From Dyadobacter sp. CY347 (GTDB taxonomy: Bacteria > Bacteroidota > Bacteroidia > Cytophagales > Spirosomataceae), in the NCBI RefSeq assembly GCF_021502655.1, contig NZ_JAKFFT010000005.1, forward strand, positions 62,001 through 126,000: a DNA stretch of 64,000 nt, read 5' to 3'. This document shows, piece after piece, positions 9,165-18,621 of the stretch (its first letter is position 1; the number at the start of each line of letters is the position of its first letter). Under the pieces are notes generated by a model, which was not told the DNA's origin, did not search any database, and saw only the letters and a program-made list of their open reading frames with translations. The translations under genes and the position numbers were made by a program.

Positions 9165-10982
9165 TTATTTAGCACGCTCTGTGCCGCGAGAAGTCGTGTC
9201 TGTTCTGAATATGGAAACGCTGTAAACTTTTCGGTTGAACGGATTCCTGGTTGCAAGCGGGAATGTTTTTCGAACGAACGGTGGCCCTTCCGCGAACTCC
9301 GATTGTATTGATTCAGCGCCTCTTTCCGGTAAAACGATATAGTCAATGCCATAATTAACCAGCTTTTTTCGAAGCAGCAGCATTTCTTCCGGCTTGTGGG
9401 TTGAGGTAAAAACCAGATATTCCCAGGGGAAAAACGGCCTGTTCAGAAAGGCCCGTGCGTGGCTCGTCGTAGCGATTTTTGCATTATTGGGCAATTCCTG
9501 ATCCAGCCAGACGCTTTCTGAGTAGCCATTGGCTGAATTCAATAATACTTCCGTTCTCCGGGAATCTGAGAAAAGGGAAGGGCCTAACGAATATAATCCC
9601 AACGCAATAAATGGTAATACGCATAGCAACTGCAATCTCGAAAACCAGACAAAAAACCTGAAATTCCGGACCTGTGAATAGGCCATTGCAAATGGGGGAA
9701 TTGTCCATAAAATCGGTTCCATCAAAAAACGGGACGACAATTGGCTTCCCAGCGAAATAGCAGCGATCAGGAAAATGATGCTCACAGTTTCAGCTTTGGC
9801 ATTTCGAAAAAGAAATGGCAAAAATCCGAGGACTAGAACACCGGGACCCAGGATCGTGGAAACCTTTCCCGGGCTGTCTGTCAGGGTCAGGTTAGCGGGA
9901 TAAGGCATTGACGACTCCCGGAAGGTTTTGATATAATGATAAAATCGTTGAACAACAGGATCAGGATCAGCGAAGAGGCCCTCAAATATCGGTGAAAACG
10001 GATCATGAAAATGCAGCCACCGGAAAACCAGTTGCGGCCCTAACACACATAATGTGAGCAAGGCGAAGTTCAGCGCGACTTTTGGAAGCGAAACGTCATC
10101 TTTTCTTTTAAGTAAAAATAAGATAATCAGCGCAATGCCACTGATCAGGAATGAGTATTTGATCCCCGATGCAAAAAGCATAACCAATATGAGCAGTCGT
10201 ATGCGGGACAATGTCAGGCCCGCTGAATTACTGATAAAAAGAAAGCATACTGTCGTACAGAGGATGCCCGTTAACTGGTGTTTTTGATTTGGTAAAAGGA
10301 ATAATAATGTGGGAATTCCAGCTACAAAAGCGCCAATGGTGAGTTTCGGGCCGATCTGCAAACGTGCTGTTAATGCATTCAATGTATGCCCCAATGCAAT
10401 CATTTGTATCACCGAACCCAGTTGCGGACACCCGTTCGCGACACCCAGCACATTGATCATTTCCCCAAAACCTGCCAGGCGATAATGCAAATTGTCACGG
10501 TTAAACCACAGGCTGCCTTTCTGCAACATTTCAACAGGTAAGGCAAGATGATAGTTTAAGGAATCGGAATCTGTTGGGACTGTCAGAGAAAGTAAAAGGT
10601 AACCGACCATTGCGACGAGCAATGTTAGCGCGGTTAATAATTCAAAGGATTTTAGATTTTTTAGTACGGATAATTTCCTATCAAAAGGGCTCCAAAATTT
10701 GGCAGGGTTCGCCGCAGCAATGCCAATTCCACAAAGAATAATAGACCAGAAAATGACTTTGAGCAAAATCACAGAAACCATTCCAGCAAGACTGATCAGC
10801 CAGATTAGCCAGGATATGGCCAGCAATCCTGCAAAGAAATACAACGCGCTATGGACTGGTTCCTCTGTTTTGAAAATCCATTTCCCAATGCGGTCACTAA
10901 GCAGGGCAAGGCTTATCCCCAGGCTCAGCGTTAGCAATGCGGAGAGTGGAGCCGAGATAAAATAGTCGCTTAGCGAGGTCAT
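9165..10982 (-). CDS. Multi-pass membrane protein, GT-C glycosyltransferase-like
   Basis: A 605-residue integral membrane protein with about eleven to thirteen hydrophobic segments between residues 12 and 480 and a soluble C-terminal part of about 120 residues. The loop after the fourth segment carries TDSDSLNYHLALP, an acidic Asp-rich first loop of the kind seen in lipid-linked-sugar (GT-C) glycosyltransferases of the GT39/ArnT-like group. The C-terminal region has a small Rossmann-like stretch (KIATTSHARAF, YGIDYIVLPE) typical of such proteins. Role is inferred as transfer of a sugar at the outer face of the inner membrane; acceptor unknown. Monocistronic, divergent from the serine hydrolase gene. 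Confidence 0.6.
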   Translation of the reverse strand: MTSLSDYFISAPLSALLTLSLGISLALLSDRIGKWIFKTEEPVHSALYFFAGLLAISWLIWLISLAGMVSVILLKVIFWSIILCGIGIAAANPAKFWSPFDRKLSVLKNLKSFELLTALTLLVAMVGYLLLSLTVPTDSDSLNYHLALPVEMLQKGSLWFNRDNLHYRLAGFGEMINVLGVANGCPQLGSVIQMIALGHTLNALTARLQIGPKLTIGAFVAGIPTLLFLLPNQKHQLTGILCTTVCFLFISNSAGLTLSRIRLLILVMLFASGIKYSFLISGIALIILFLLKRKDDVSLPKVALNFALLTLCVLGPQLVFRWLHFHDPFSPIFEGLFADPDPVVQRFYHYIKTFRESSMPYPANLTLTDSPGKVSTILGPGVLVLGFLPFLFRNAKAETVSIIFLIAAISLGSQLSSRFLMEPILWTIPPFAMAYSQVRNFRFFVWFSRLQLLCVLPFIALGLYSLGPSLFSDSRRTEVLLNSANGYSESVWLDQELPNNAKIATTSHARAFLNRPFFPWEYLVFTSTHKPEEMLLLRKKLVNYGIDYIVLPERGAESIQSEFAEGPPFVRKTFPLATRNPFNRKVYSVSIFRTDTTSRGTERAK

Positions 10983-11119
10983 GGGTCATTTTTGAAGCAA
11001 TATAGGATTAATGCCTTACCGGTGGTTATTAATATTGTGTACAGAACTTCAATTTTATTACTTTCATACGACCATAAATTGATTGGTTCGATCCTTCGCA
11101 AAAAATACATTCATTTGAA

Positions 11120-12847
11120 ATGAAATCTTTACTTTACCCGATGATCCTGGCGCTGCTTTTTGTTGCGCAAATCTCACCTGTATCTGCCCAGCCAGACAAG
11201 CTTTCGGCCAAACTTTCGGCCAGGGCCGATTCGCTGTTTTCGGAATGGAACAAACCTGGCAGCCCGGGGGCGGCGGTAGGAGTGGTGCATCAGGGGAAAT
11301 TGATCTATGCCAAAGGTTTTGGTGAATCGGATGTGGAAACCGGCGCGAAAAATGGTCCGGAAACGATCTTCCATGTGGCGTCTGTGTCCAAACAATTTAC
11401 GGCTTATGCTATTGTTCTGCTGGCGCAGCAGGGGAAGATTTCGCTGGACGACGACATTCATAAACACATTCCCGAAGTCCCGGACTTTGGCAAAACCATC
11501 ACGATCCGACACCTTATCCACCACACGAGCGGCCTGCGCGACCAGTGGAACCTCTTGTGCATGGCAGGCTGGCAGCTCGACGATGTCATTACCAAAGAAC
11601 ACGTTTTCAACCTTATCAAACGGCAAAAAGAGCTGAATTTTGAGCCGGGATCGGCCTTTGCTTATTGCAACACGGGTTATACTTTACTGGCTGAGGTTGT
11701 CAGCAGGGTTGGCAAAAAGCCATTTCCCGAATGGATGGAGCAGGAGGTTTTTAAGCCGCTGGGCATGAAAAATACATTGTTCTACGATAACCAGGAGCAG
11801 ATTGTAAAAGGACGTGCCTACTCCTTCCATAAATCGCAGGAGAAGGCGGGCAGTTTTGAAAAGGCCATTCTGAGCTATGGGAATGTGGGTGCAACGAGCT
11901 TATTTACAACGGTTAATGATCTTTTGTTTTGGATAAATAATTTCCGCACTTCAAAAATCGGCGGCCCTGCGGTAATGAAACAAATGCTGGAACGAGGCCG
12001 CATTACTAAGGGCGACACATTGCCCTACGCTTTCGGCCTGGCGCATGGAACCTACAAAGGATTGGCTTACTATGGCCATAATGGTGCCGATGCGGGTTTC
12101 CGGTCATCCATAACATACTTTCCGAAAGAGGATTATGGTTTTATTGTGCTGAGCAATCAGGCGGAGTTTGCGCCTGAGAAAAAGGCATTTGATGTGGCGG
12201 GAATTTACATGGCATCTTTGTTTAAAGAAGATAAAACCGTAGCCAAAAAACCTGCTGAAAGTCCGAAAAATGAAAACTATAAGTTTGATTCCACACTTTT
12301 CAGGCAGTACGCAGGCTCTTATGAACTGTCGGAAGCGCCGGGTTTTATATTGAATTTCAGAAAGGAGGGCGACCGTTACATGACCCAGGCAACGGGGCAG
12401 CAGGCATTCGAAATGTTCCCTTCTTCCGACACGACCTTTTATCTCAAAGTTGTGGAAGCATCCATTGTTTTTCACAAGCCGAAAGAGGGGAAGGTTACCA
12501 AAGTGACATTGCGGCAAAATGGCGAACATCCGGGAAACCGCGTGGAGCCAAACCAGAATAAGGATGTGAAGAAAGCGGATTTTGCGGGTCAGTATTACAG
12601 TCCGGAACTGGAAACAATTTACACCATTAGCTTCAAAGATGACAAGTTAAAGCTCGTTCATGTGCATCACGGCGAAGTAGACCTGAATGTGGTTAATAAA
12701 GACAAGCTCAATGCGCCATGGTGGTTTGTCCAGAATATAGACATGGTGCGTGGCAAGGCCGGCGAGATTACCGGGCTCCGCATGACCAACGGACGTGTAG
12801 TGAATTTATGGTTTAAAAAACTACCGGAGAATTTCGCTAAGGACTGA
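11120..12847 (+). CDS. Exported serine hydrolase, class C beta-lactamase family
   Basis: A 575-residue protein with a signal peptide ending near VSAQ (residue 24). The penicillin-binding/class C fold covers about residues 30-370: nucleophile motif SVSK (S88, K91), the YCN motif equivalent to YxN around residue 182, and HNG near 320 equivalent to the third HxG box. The remaining C-terminal 200 residues form a lipocalin-like extension seen in many Bacteroidota members of this family. These enzymes act as esterases or D-peptidases more often than as antibiotic-resistance enzymes, so resistance should not be inferred. The gene stands alone, divergent from 9165-10982 and convergent with the lipoprotein at 12860. 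Confidence 0.88.
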   Translation: MKSLLYPMILALLFVAQISPVSAQPDKLSAKLSARADSLFSEWNKPGSPGAAVGVVHQGKLIYAKGFGESDVETGAKNGPETIFHVASVSKQFTAYAIVLLAQQGKISLDDDIHKHIPEVPDFGKTITIRHLIHHTSGLRDQWNLLCMAGWQLDDVITKEHVFNLIKRQKELNFEPGSAFAYCNTGYTLLAEVVSRVGKKPFPEWMEQEVFKPLGMKNTLFYDNQEQIVKGRAYSFHKSQEKAGSFEKAILSYGNVGATSLFTTVNDLLFWINNFRTSKIGGPAVMKQMLERGRITKGDTLPYAFGLAHGTYKGLAYYGHNGADAGFRSSITYFPKEDYGFIVLSNQAEFAPEKKAFDVAGIYMASLFKEDKTVAKKPAESPKNENYKFDSTLFRQYAGSYELSEAPGFILNFRKEGDRYMTQATGQQAFEMFPSSDTTFYLKVVEASIVFHKPKEGKVTKVTLRQNGEHPGNRVEPNQNKDVKKADFAGQYYSPELETIYTISFKDDKLKLVHVHHGEVDLNVVNKDKLNAPWWFVQNIDMVRGKAGEITGLRMTNGRVVNLWFKKLPENFAKD

Positions 12848-12859
12848 GCCGGACGGCAT

Positions 12860-13666
12860 TTATTTGCATTTATACTGCATAGCAAGCGCCCGCTGGTTCA
12901 TATAAAATCCATCTTTTGGATAGCCGGCCGCATTGTAATTGAATGTGTAATCCAGCACCGTAATCTTCCCGCTCATGGCGTTGGTTACGGTGACTTTTGT
13001 CCTGTTATTGTTGGAGAGCAAATGTTCCTGATCGTCGAAAAAGGCCGCCTGGATTCTGTATAGGTTTTTAAATGGGTTCGGATTATTGTCATATGCGTAT
13101 TCGCTCACTGAAATGAGCTCATTATTAAACGAATATCGTTTAAGTTTCGCGAGATTTCCTTTTGTATCCATTTCCAGTTCAATGTAGTCGTGCGCTTTCT
13201 CCGTGTAATTTTTGGGGTCGCCAGCGTTGCCGTTTAGCTCAAAAAGGCTTCTTTTAACCCGGACAAGCTGGCCGTTTGACCATTCCAGATTGACCCTTTG
13301 CCGCGGGATCGTTTTCTTTTCGTACCAGGTTTTTTGAGCTAAAAACCCTTCACCGTTATATTCAAAACGAATGACATTTTCATTGTCAGAATTACTGATC
13401 GAGGACGGCTTGTCCTCATTGTAATAATAACTGATGGTGCTTTTTAATTTTGTTGTATCCCCAAAATAGCCCGTATACGCAAATGTGGTTCCGGTAATGA
13501 GGTTTTCTTTGTCATAATTGATTTCAAATTTCGCCCCGCTGCCGGTTGTATCAGTTACATAGCTCAGGAGCTGACAGGGATCATTTTCAACAGATGTTTT
13601 GTCAACTTCCTTGTCCTTGCAGGCAATGAATGTAATTGTCAGGATGATCAGAAAGAGCGTTTTCAT
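12860..13666 (-). CDS. Hypothetical lipoprotein
   Basis: The start is placed at ATG 13666, because it gives a standard lipoprotein signal (MKTLFLIILTITFIAC, lipobox cysteine near residue 16). An ATG 54 bases upstream would place 18 odd residues in front of it. The mature protein of about 250 residues has strand-turn repeats with YD/YN motifs (INYDKENLITG, FEYNGEGFLAQ, DYTFNYNAAGYP), like the DUF4595-type lipoproteins of Bacteroidota that carry RHS-like strand units. Function unknown. Ends 12 bases from the convergent serine hydrolase stop. Confidence 0.72.
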   Translation of the reverse strand: MKTLFLIILTITFIACKDKEVDKTSVENDPCQLLSYVTDTTGSGAKFEINYDKENLITGTTFAYTGYFGDTTKLKSTISYYYNEDKPSSISNSDNENVIRFEYNGEGFLAQKTWYEKKTIPRQRVNLEWSNGQLVRVKRSLFELNGNAGDPKNYTEKAHDYIELEMDTKGNLAKLKRYSFNNELISVSEYAYDNNPNPFKNLYRIQAAFFDDQEHLLSNNNRTKVTVTNAMSGKITVLDYTFNYNAAGYPKDGFYMNQRALAMQYKCK

Positions 13667-13836
13667 CTGCGGCAGGATTAGAACTGATGGAGTTAGCACA
13701 CAATTAGTTAACAAAGACATTCAACACATTGATATACCATTCCGGATTTATGACAGCGGCTGTTCAGATAGTATAATCCTTCTTATGGTGACTTAACGTT
13801 ATTGATAAAATTCATTAAGTCCAGAAATAAAGACGC

Positions 13837-15102
13837 ATGAAACCACAATTGGCGCAGGTAAGATGGTATCGGATCATTCCGGTTGTTTTTATAACATATA
13901 GTCTTGCTTACCTGGACAGGGCCAATTTCGGATTTGCGGTTGCGGGCGGGATGGCCGATGACCTCAACATTACTCCCAACACGTCCACATTGCTGAGCTC
14001 GCTGTTTTTCCTGGGTTATTTCTTTTTCCAGATCCCGGGTGCACAATACGCAGCGCATAAGGCAGCCAAGAAATTGATATTCTTCTCATTAATCCTGTGG
14101 GGCGGATTAGCCGCGGCCACGGGAATCGTGAATGATACAACCACGCTGATCGTGATCCGGTTTATGCTCGGCGTTGTGGAAAGTGCGGTTATGCCAGCCA
14201 TGCTAATCCTGCTGAGCCAATGGTTCACAAAAGAAGAGCGCTCCCGGGCAAACACTTTTCTGATCCTCGGAAATCCCGTTACCGTGCTTTGGATGTCGGT
14301 GCTGTCGGGTTATCTGATTGATTCGATGGGCTGGCGGTGGATGTTCATCATTCAGGGTGTGCCGGGGATTCTCTGGGCTTTTATCTGGTGGAAACTCATC
14401 GACGAACGTCCAATGGAGGCAAAATGGCTTTCAGAAGATGAAAAAACAGAGTTGGAGAGACGTTTGCAGGAAGAACAGATCGGCATTAAACCGGTCAAAA
14501 ACTATGCGGAGGCGTTTCGTTCGCGGAAAGTGATCTTATTGTCGTTGCAATATCTTCTGTGGAGCGTGGGCGTTTACGGATTTGTGATGTGGCTACCGTC
14601 GATCATTAAGGCTGCGCCAGACATGAATATGGTGACCACGGGCTGGCTGTCATCCGTTCCGTATTTGCTTGCTGTTATCGGTATGCTGAGCGCTTCTTAT
14701 TTTTCTGATAAATCCGGCAACAGAAGTCTTTTCATCTGGCCGTTTTTGCTGGTTGCGGCCATTTGTCTGTATGCAACAGTGTGGCTTGGTCCGGAGAAAT
14801 TTTGGTTGTCATATGTGCTGCTGGTGATCGCGGGCGGAGCCTTATACACGCCATACGGGCCATTTTTCGCTGCTATTGCCGATGTTCTGCCCAAGAATGT
14901 CATTGGCGGGGCCATTGGGCTTATCAATAGTTTGGGAGCGTTGGGTTCGTTTGCAGGATCCTATCTGGTGGGTTATCTGAACAGTGAAACGGGAAATTTC
15001 AATGCTTCCTATACATTAATGTCCGGGGCGCTGGTGCTCGCGACGATCATCACACTGCTTGTAATCCCGGCTCCTAAAAAGGTGCATATTGTGCCTGCCT
15101 GA
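13837..15102 (+). CDS. MFS transporter, anion:cation symporter (ACS) type
   Basis: A 421-residue permease with twelve predicted membrane helices and the ACS-family look: YLDRANFGFA in the first helix, GYFFFQIPGA in the second, RFMLGVVESAVMPAM in the fourth, WGWRWMF-like GWRWMFIIQG after the fifth. ACS members usually import organic acids such as hexuronates, glucarate or tartrate with protons. The substrate here is not resolvable. The gene is monocistronic and convergent with the MOSC gene, with 18 bases between stops. Confidence 0.9.
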   Translation: MKPQLAQVRWYRIIPVVFITYSLAYLDRANFGFAVAGGMADDLNITPNTSTLLSSLFFLGYFFFQIPGAQYAAHKAAKKLIFFSLILWGGLAAATGIVNDTTTLIVIRFMLGVVESAVMPAMLILLSQWFTKEERSRANTFLILGNPVTVLWMSVLSGYLIDSMGWRWMFIIQGVPGILWAFIWWKLIDERPMEAKWLSEDEKTELERRLQEEQIGIKPVKNYAEAFRSRKVILLSLQYLLWSVGVYGFVMWLPSIIKAAPDMNMVTTGWLSSVPYLLAVIGMLSASYFSDKSGNRSLFIWPFLLVAAICLYATVWLGPEKFWLSYVLLVIAGGALYTPYGPFFAAIADVLPKNVIGGAIGLINSLGALGSFAGSYLVGYLNSETGNFNASYTLMSGALVLATIITLLVIPAPKKVHIVPA

Positions 15103-15120
15103 GAATTGCCGGATATGCAT

Positions 15121-15924
15121 TTAAATGTTCAAGGACAAGGTTACCGCATCGCCCTCGCGGACAACGCCTGTTTCCAGCCCGACGACATTTTGTCCGAAAA
15201 ATATATCCTTACCCTCTTTGCGATAGCCCATTAATGCTTTCAGCGTCTCCGGGCTTTTGTTCCCGGTGTTTGGGTCAATGTTGACCATTACGCAGCGTTC
15301 GCAGGGTTTGGCAACCTCAAAACGTGTATCTCCAATCGTTATGCCTTTCCAAAGATCTTCCTCATAGGGTGTGGTGCCGCTAATAACAAAGTTGGGGCGG
15401 AAGCGCTTCATTTCCACGGATTGTGAAAGTCGGCTGTTCAGATCGTCCAGCGATGCCTGGGAAATCAGAAGACAAGGGAAGTCATCCGCAAAGCTCACCG
15501 TGCGGTCAGTGTCGGCATAGAGCGAGCCCATTTTGCGATGTGTATCGGGGGTCATTTCCACGATCCTGACGATCTTGCCGAGCCTTTCCGTTAACCATTC
15601 GTCTGCCAGTTTTGAAACCGTTCTTGCAGTGACAACATCATTCCAAATCTTCACTTCCAAATCCTCGTCGTCTTCACGCAAAAATGGGACAAGCATTTGA
15701 TTAACAGGGTCGTAACGGTGTGACAGCATGAGTCCTTCGTCCGAAAATGCAACATCCAGCAAAGCCATTTGCGCATTGGTCCGCTGCGTCAGAAAAGTGC
15801 CTTTTTCGTCAACGATCACCCAGCGCCTGTCATATTTCAAACCACGTTCTTCAACAAGCGATTCTCTCAAACGGATTCCTCCTAAGGACTTGACGGGATA
15901 TACCCATATTTCGGATAAATGCAT
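15121..15924 (-). CDS. MOSC domain protein (YcbX/mARC-like)
   Basis: A 267-residue protein with the N-terminal MOSC beta-barrel (IWVYPVKSLGGI, RRWVIVDEKG) and a C-terminal MOSC sulfurase/molybdenum cofactor domain with the conserved cysteine motif CERCVMVNIDP near residue 210. Family members bind molybdenum cofactor and reduce N-hydroxylated bases or sulfoxides, receiving electrons from a ferredoxin or flavin partner. Here no 2Fe-2S domain is fused, so a separate electron donor is required. Length is usual for the short bacterial members. Confidence 0.88.
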   Translation of the reverse strand: MHLSEIWVYPVKSLGGIRLRESLVEERGLKYDRRWVIVDEKGTFLTQRTNAQMALLDVAFSDEGLMLSHRYDPVNQMLVPFLREDDEDLEVKIWNDVVTARTVSKLADEWLTERLGKIVRIVEMTPDTHRKMGSLYADTDRTVSFADDFPCLLISQASLDDLNSRLSQSVEMKRFRPNFVISGTTPYEEDLWKGITIGDTRFEVAKPCERCVMVNIDPNTGNKSPETLKALMGYRKEGKDIFFGQNVVGLETGVVREGDAVTLSLNI

Positions 15925-16070
15925 TGGTGAAGGTTGGGTTGTGTGAGCTGAATTTTGGTTTAGTCATGTAATCCAGCTAAAAAACCATTCCCAGAATGTT
16001 ATTGGTACAATTGTTTATTACATTCAAAAAATTATAATCGGATTAATTACACCTAACATTTTATAAAGCA

Positions 16071-17777
16071 TTGAAGACGCGTATCGCTATCCTCGGCGGA
16101 GGCCCAAGTGCATTGTTTGTTTTTAAAAGATTTGTAGAGGCGGGTCGGAAAGATCTTGAAATACACATTTTTGAAAGTAAAAAACTATTAGGCGCCGGGA
16201 TGCCTTATAGTTACGAAGGCTCTAACCAAGAGCATGTTACCAATGTATCAGACAACGAAATTCCCGAAATTGTAACTTCAATCCAGGATTGGATCCAGAC
16301 TGTTCCTGAGGACGTCCTGATCCGTTTCGGTGTTGACCGGGAACGGTTTAATGAGTACAAAGTGTTGCCCCGGCTGCTGTTTGGGCAATATTTATCTGCA
16401 CAATTTGATCTGCTCCTTAAAAAAGCCGAACATATAGGATTGCAAACCCATGTTCATAAAGGTTGCAGGGTGATTGACATTATCGACGTTCCCGGCGAGA
16501 AGAAAGTGGATGTTGAAATTGAGCGGTCCGGCCTGTCGCGTTTTAACCGTGTCATTATTTGCACCGGGCATAACTGGCCAGCCAAACATGAAGGAACAAC
16601 GCCCGGCTATTATGATTCCCCATATCCGCCTGCAAAGCTCAAACTGGTCCTGAATCACCCAATAGCAATCCGGGGATCTTCCCTGACGGCCATTGATGCC
16701 ATGCGCACGCTGGCCCGGAATAACGGATCATTTCATACGGATGAGGATGGAAAGGTCGTATTCAACCCGTCGGAAGAAAGTCCGGATTTCAGGCTGGTCA
16801 TGCATTCCCGGAATGGCCTTTTGCCCGCTATACGCTTTCATTTGGAAGATCCGCTGCTTTCGGATGAAGCCTTGCTGACAGAGGAGGAAATTGAGCAGAA
16901 CAGAAATCAGAACGACGGTTTTCTGGAACTGGACTATATTTTTGAAAAGGCATTTAAAGACTTGTTCCGTGAAAAAGATCCCAAATTTTACGAAAGGATC
17001 CGGGAGCAGAACATTGAGCAATTTGTGGAATCCATGATGGCTGCGCGGGAAAAAATGGAACCGTTCAAGCTTTTCCGTAAAGAATATGCTGAGGCTGAAA
17101 AGTCGATCCGAAATGAGGAATCGATACATTGGAAGGAAATTCTGGCTGTTTTGAGCTATGCGATGAATTATCCTGCCAAATATTTATCGGCTGAGGACCG
17201 GTTGCGGCTGCAAAAAGTGTTAATGCCGCTCATTTCGATCGTTATCGCTTTTGTCCCGCAAAGTTCTGCTAAGGAAATGCTGGCACTGGATGATGCCGGT
17301 AAACTGGAAATTGTTTCGGTAGGAGATGACAGCGAGGTCATTCCGGAAAGCAAAGGTGGGATAACCTACCGCTATACGGACGAGGCGGGGGAAGAAAAGG
17401 CCATTTATTACAACACATTTGTTGATTGCATCGGTCAGCCGCATTTGCCATTTGAGAGTTTTCCATTCAAAACCCTGATCGCCGATGGGACTGTAAGACC
17501 AGCCCATTTAAAATTCAGGTCTTCGGCGGAAGGCGGTGCAGCCATTGCAGATGGGAACGAGAATGTAGAACAGACGGCGCGGGAAGATTTTTACCTCAAA
17601 GTGCCCGGCATTGCCATAACGGATCATTTTCAGGTTGTGGAGCGTTCAGGCGGTATCAATCACCGCATTTACATTATGGCTGTTCCTTATATAGGCGGCT
17701 ATAACCCGGATTACTCAGGCCTGGATTTCTGCGAAAACGCCTCATCAACGATTGTCGACAGCATTTTTAAAGAATAA
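16071..17777 (+). CDS. FAD/NAD(P)-binding protein, pyridine nucleotide-disulfide oxidoreductase-like
   Basis: A 568-residue flavoprotein. It starts with TTG: an in-frame stop lies at 16044-16046 and the next in-frame ATG would remove the dinucleotide fold, whose motif ILGGGPSALFVFKRF begins at residue 7. A second nucleotide-fold signature, RVIICTGHNWP, lies near residue 162 and a third oxidoreductase-like segment FVDCIGQPHLPFESF near 455. This matches the FAD-NAD(P)-binding family that includes HI0933-like and lysine N-hydroxylase-related proteins. No substrate can be assigned. It is flanked by divergent MOSC and co-directional DUF1080 genes and seems monocistronic. Confidence 0.82.
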   Translation: MKTRIAILGGGPSALFVFKRFVEAGRKDLEIHIFESKKLLGAGMPYSYEGSNQEHVTNVSDNEIPEIVTSIQDWIQTVPEDVLIRFGVDRERFNEYKVLPRLLFGQYLSAQFDLLLKKAEHIGLQTHVHKGCRVIDIIDVPGEKKVDVEIERSGLSRFNRVIICTGHNWPAKHEGTTPGYYDSPYPPAKLKLVLNHPIAIRGSSLTAIDAMRTLARNNGSFHTDEDGKVVFNPSEESPDFRLVMHSRNGLLPAIRFHLEDPLLSDEALLTEEEIEQNRNQNDGFLELDYIFEKAFKDLFREKDPKFYERIREQNIEQFVESMMAAREKMEPFKLFRKEYAEAEKSIRNEESIHWKEILAVLSYAMNYPAKYLSAEDRLRLQKVLMPLISIVIAFVPQSSAKEMLALDDAGKLEIVSVGDDSEVIPESKGGITYRYTDEAGEEKAIYYNTFVDCIGQPHLPFESFPFKTLIADGTVRPAHLKFRSSAEGGAAIADGNENVEQTAREDFYLKVPGIAITDHFQVVERSGGINHRIYIMAVPYIGGYNPDYSGLDFCENASSTIVDSIFKE

Positions 17778-17875
17778 CGCGCCTTATGGAAGAATGTCAG
17801 TCAAGTATTTTTTGAACAAATCAGTATTTTACTTGCGCTACGCGCTTGTTCTTTCACAAAAATTCCAAATTTATC

Positions 17876-18601
17876 ATGTTCAAACCCGCCTTATTTGCCC
17901 TGTTTTTGAGTTTTACTTTCGTAAGTGCAAATTCACAAGCGCTTAACACACTGTCTGCCACTGAAAAGAAAGACGGCTGGAAACTTTTGTTTGATGGAAA
18001 GGACTTCAAAGGCTGGCATGCCTACGGAGGCAAACAGGTCGGGACGGCATGGATCATTGACCAGGGGGCCATTAAACTGAATGTGCCGGAGCGGGCAGGT
18101 AACAAAGCCAAAAATGGCGGCGATATTGTTACCGACGAGGTGGTAAGTGGAGATTTTGAATTTAAGGCCGAATGGAAAGTGAGCAAATACGCTAACAGCG
18201 GCATTTTCTTTTTCGTGACAGAAGCAGCCAAATATCCGAATATGCATACAACGGGGCTGGAATTGCAGGTAATCGATGATAAAATTTATGAAGGCGCTAA
18301 GGAAAATACCCATCGCGCCAGCGACTTTTTTGGCATTGCGAATGCTCGTTTACGCGAAGGAAATCCGGAAGGCGAATGGAACAAGGTCCATTTTATAGTT
18401 AAAAAAGGCAAGCTTACCGTCTATCAGAACGAATTCATGGTCCAGGAACACGACCTGAACAGCACCGACTGGAAACAAAAAGTTGCGAACAGCGGCCTGA
18501 AAGCTGCCCCTATTTCCACTGGATCTTATGCCGGACGGATCGGATTGCAGGATTGGGGCAGCACGGTTTGGTATCGCAACATTAAGTTGAGAAAGCTCTG
18601 A
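17876..18601 (+). CDS. Exported DUF1080 protein (3-keto-disaccharide hydrolase domain)
   Basis: Start set at ATG 17876, which opens a signal peptide (MFKPALFALFLSFTFVSANS); an ATG 30 bases upstream adds a polar prefix. The rest is a single DUF1080 jelly-roll domain: WKLLFDGKDFKGWHAYG at the start, GDFEFKAEWKVSKYANSGIF in the middle, and GRIGLQDWGSTVWYRNIKL at the end, all hallmark motifs. DUF1080 proteins are concanavalin-like, and several hydrolyse 3-keto-glucosides. The convergent gene 20 bases away encodes an exported TIM-barrel isomerase-like protein, a common companion in keto-sugar breakdown, which fits a shared role but does not prove it. Confidence 0.88.
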   Translation: MFKPALFALFLSFTFVSANSQALNTLSATEKKDGWKLLFDGKDFKGWHAYGGKQVGTAWIIDQGAIKLNVPERAGNKAKNGGDIVTDEVVSGDFEFKAEWKVSKYANSGIFFFVTEAAKYPNMHTTGLELQVIDDKIYEGAKENTHRASDFFGIANARLREGNPEGEWNKVHFIVKKGKLTVYQNEFMVQEHDLNSTDWKQKVANSGLKAAPISTGSYAGRIGLQDWGSTVWYRNIKLRKL

Positions 18602-18621
18602 TTATCAGTAAGGAGCGTTGT

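Noticed and set aside
11120..12847. Beta-lactam resistance gene
   Set aside because: The SxxK and HxG motifs are common to many esterases and peptidases of this fold and the C-terminal extension fits those; nothing indicates resistance.
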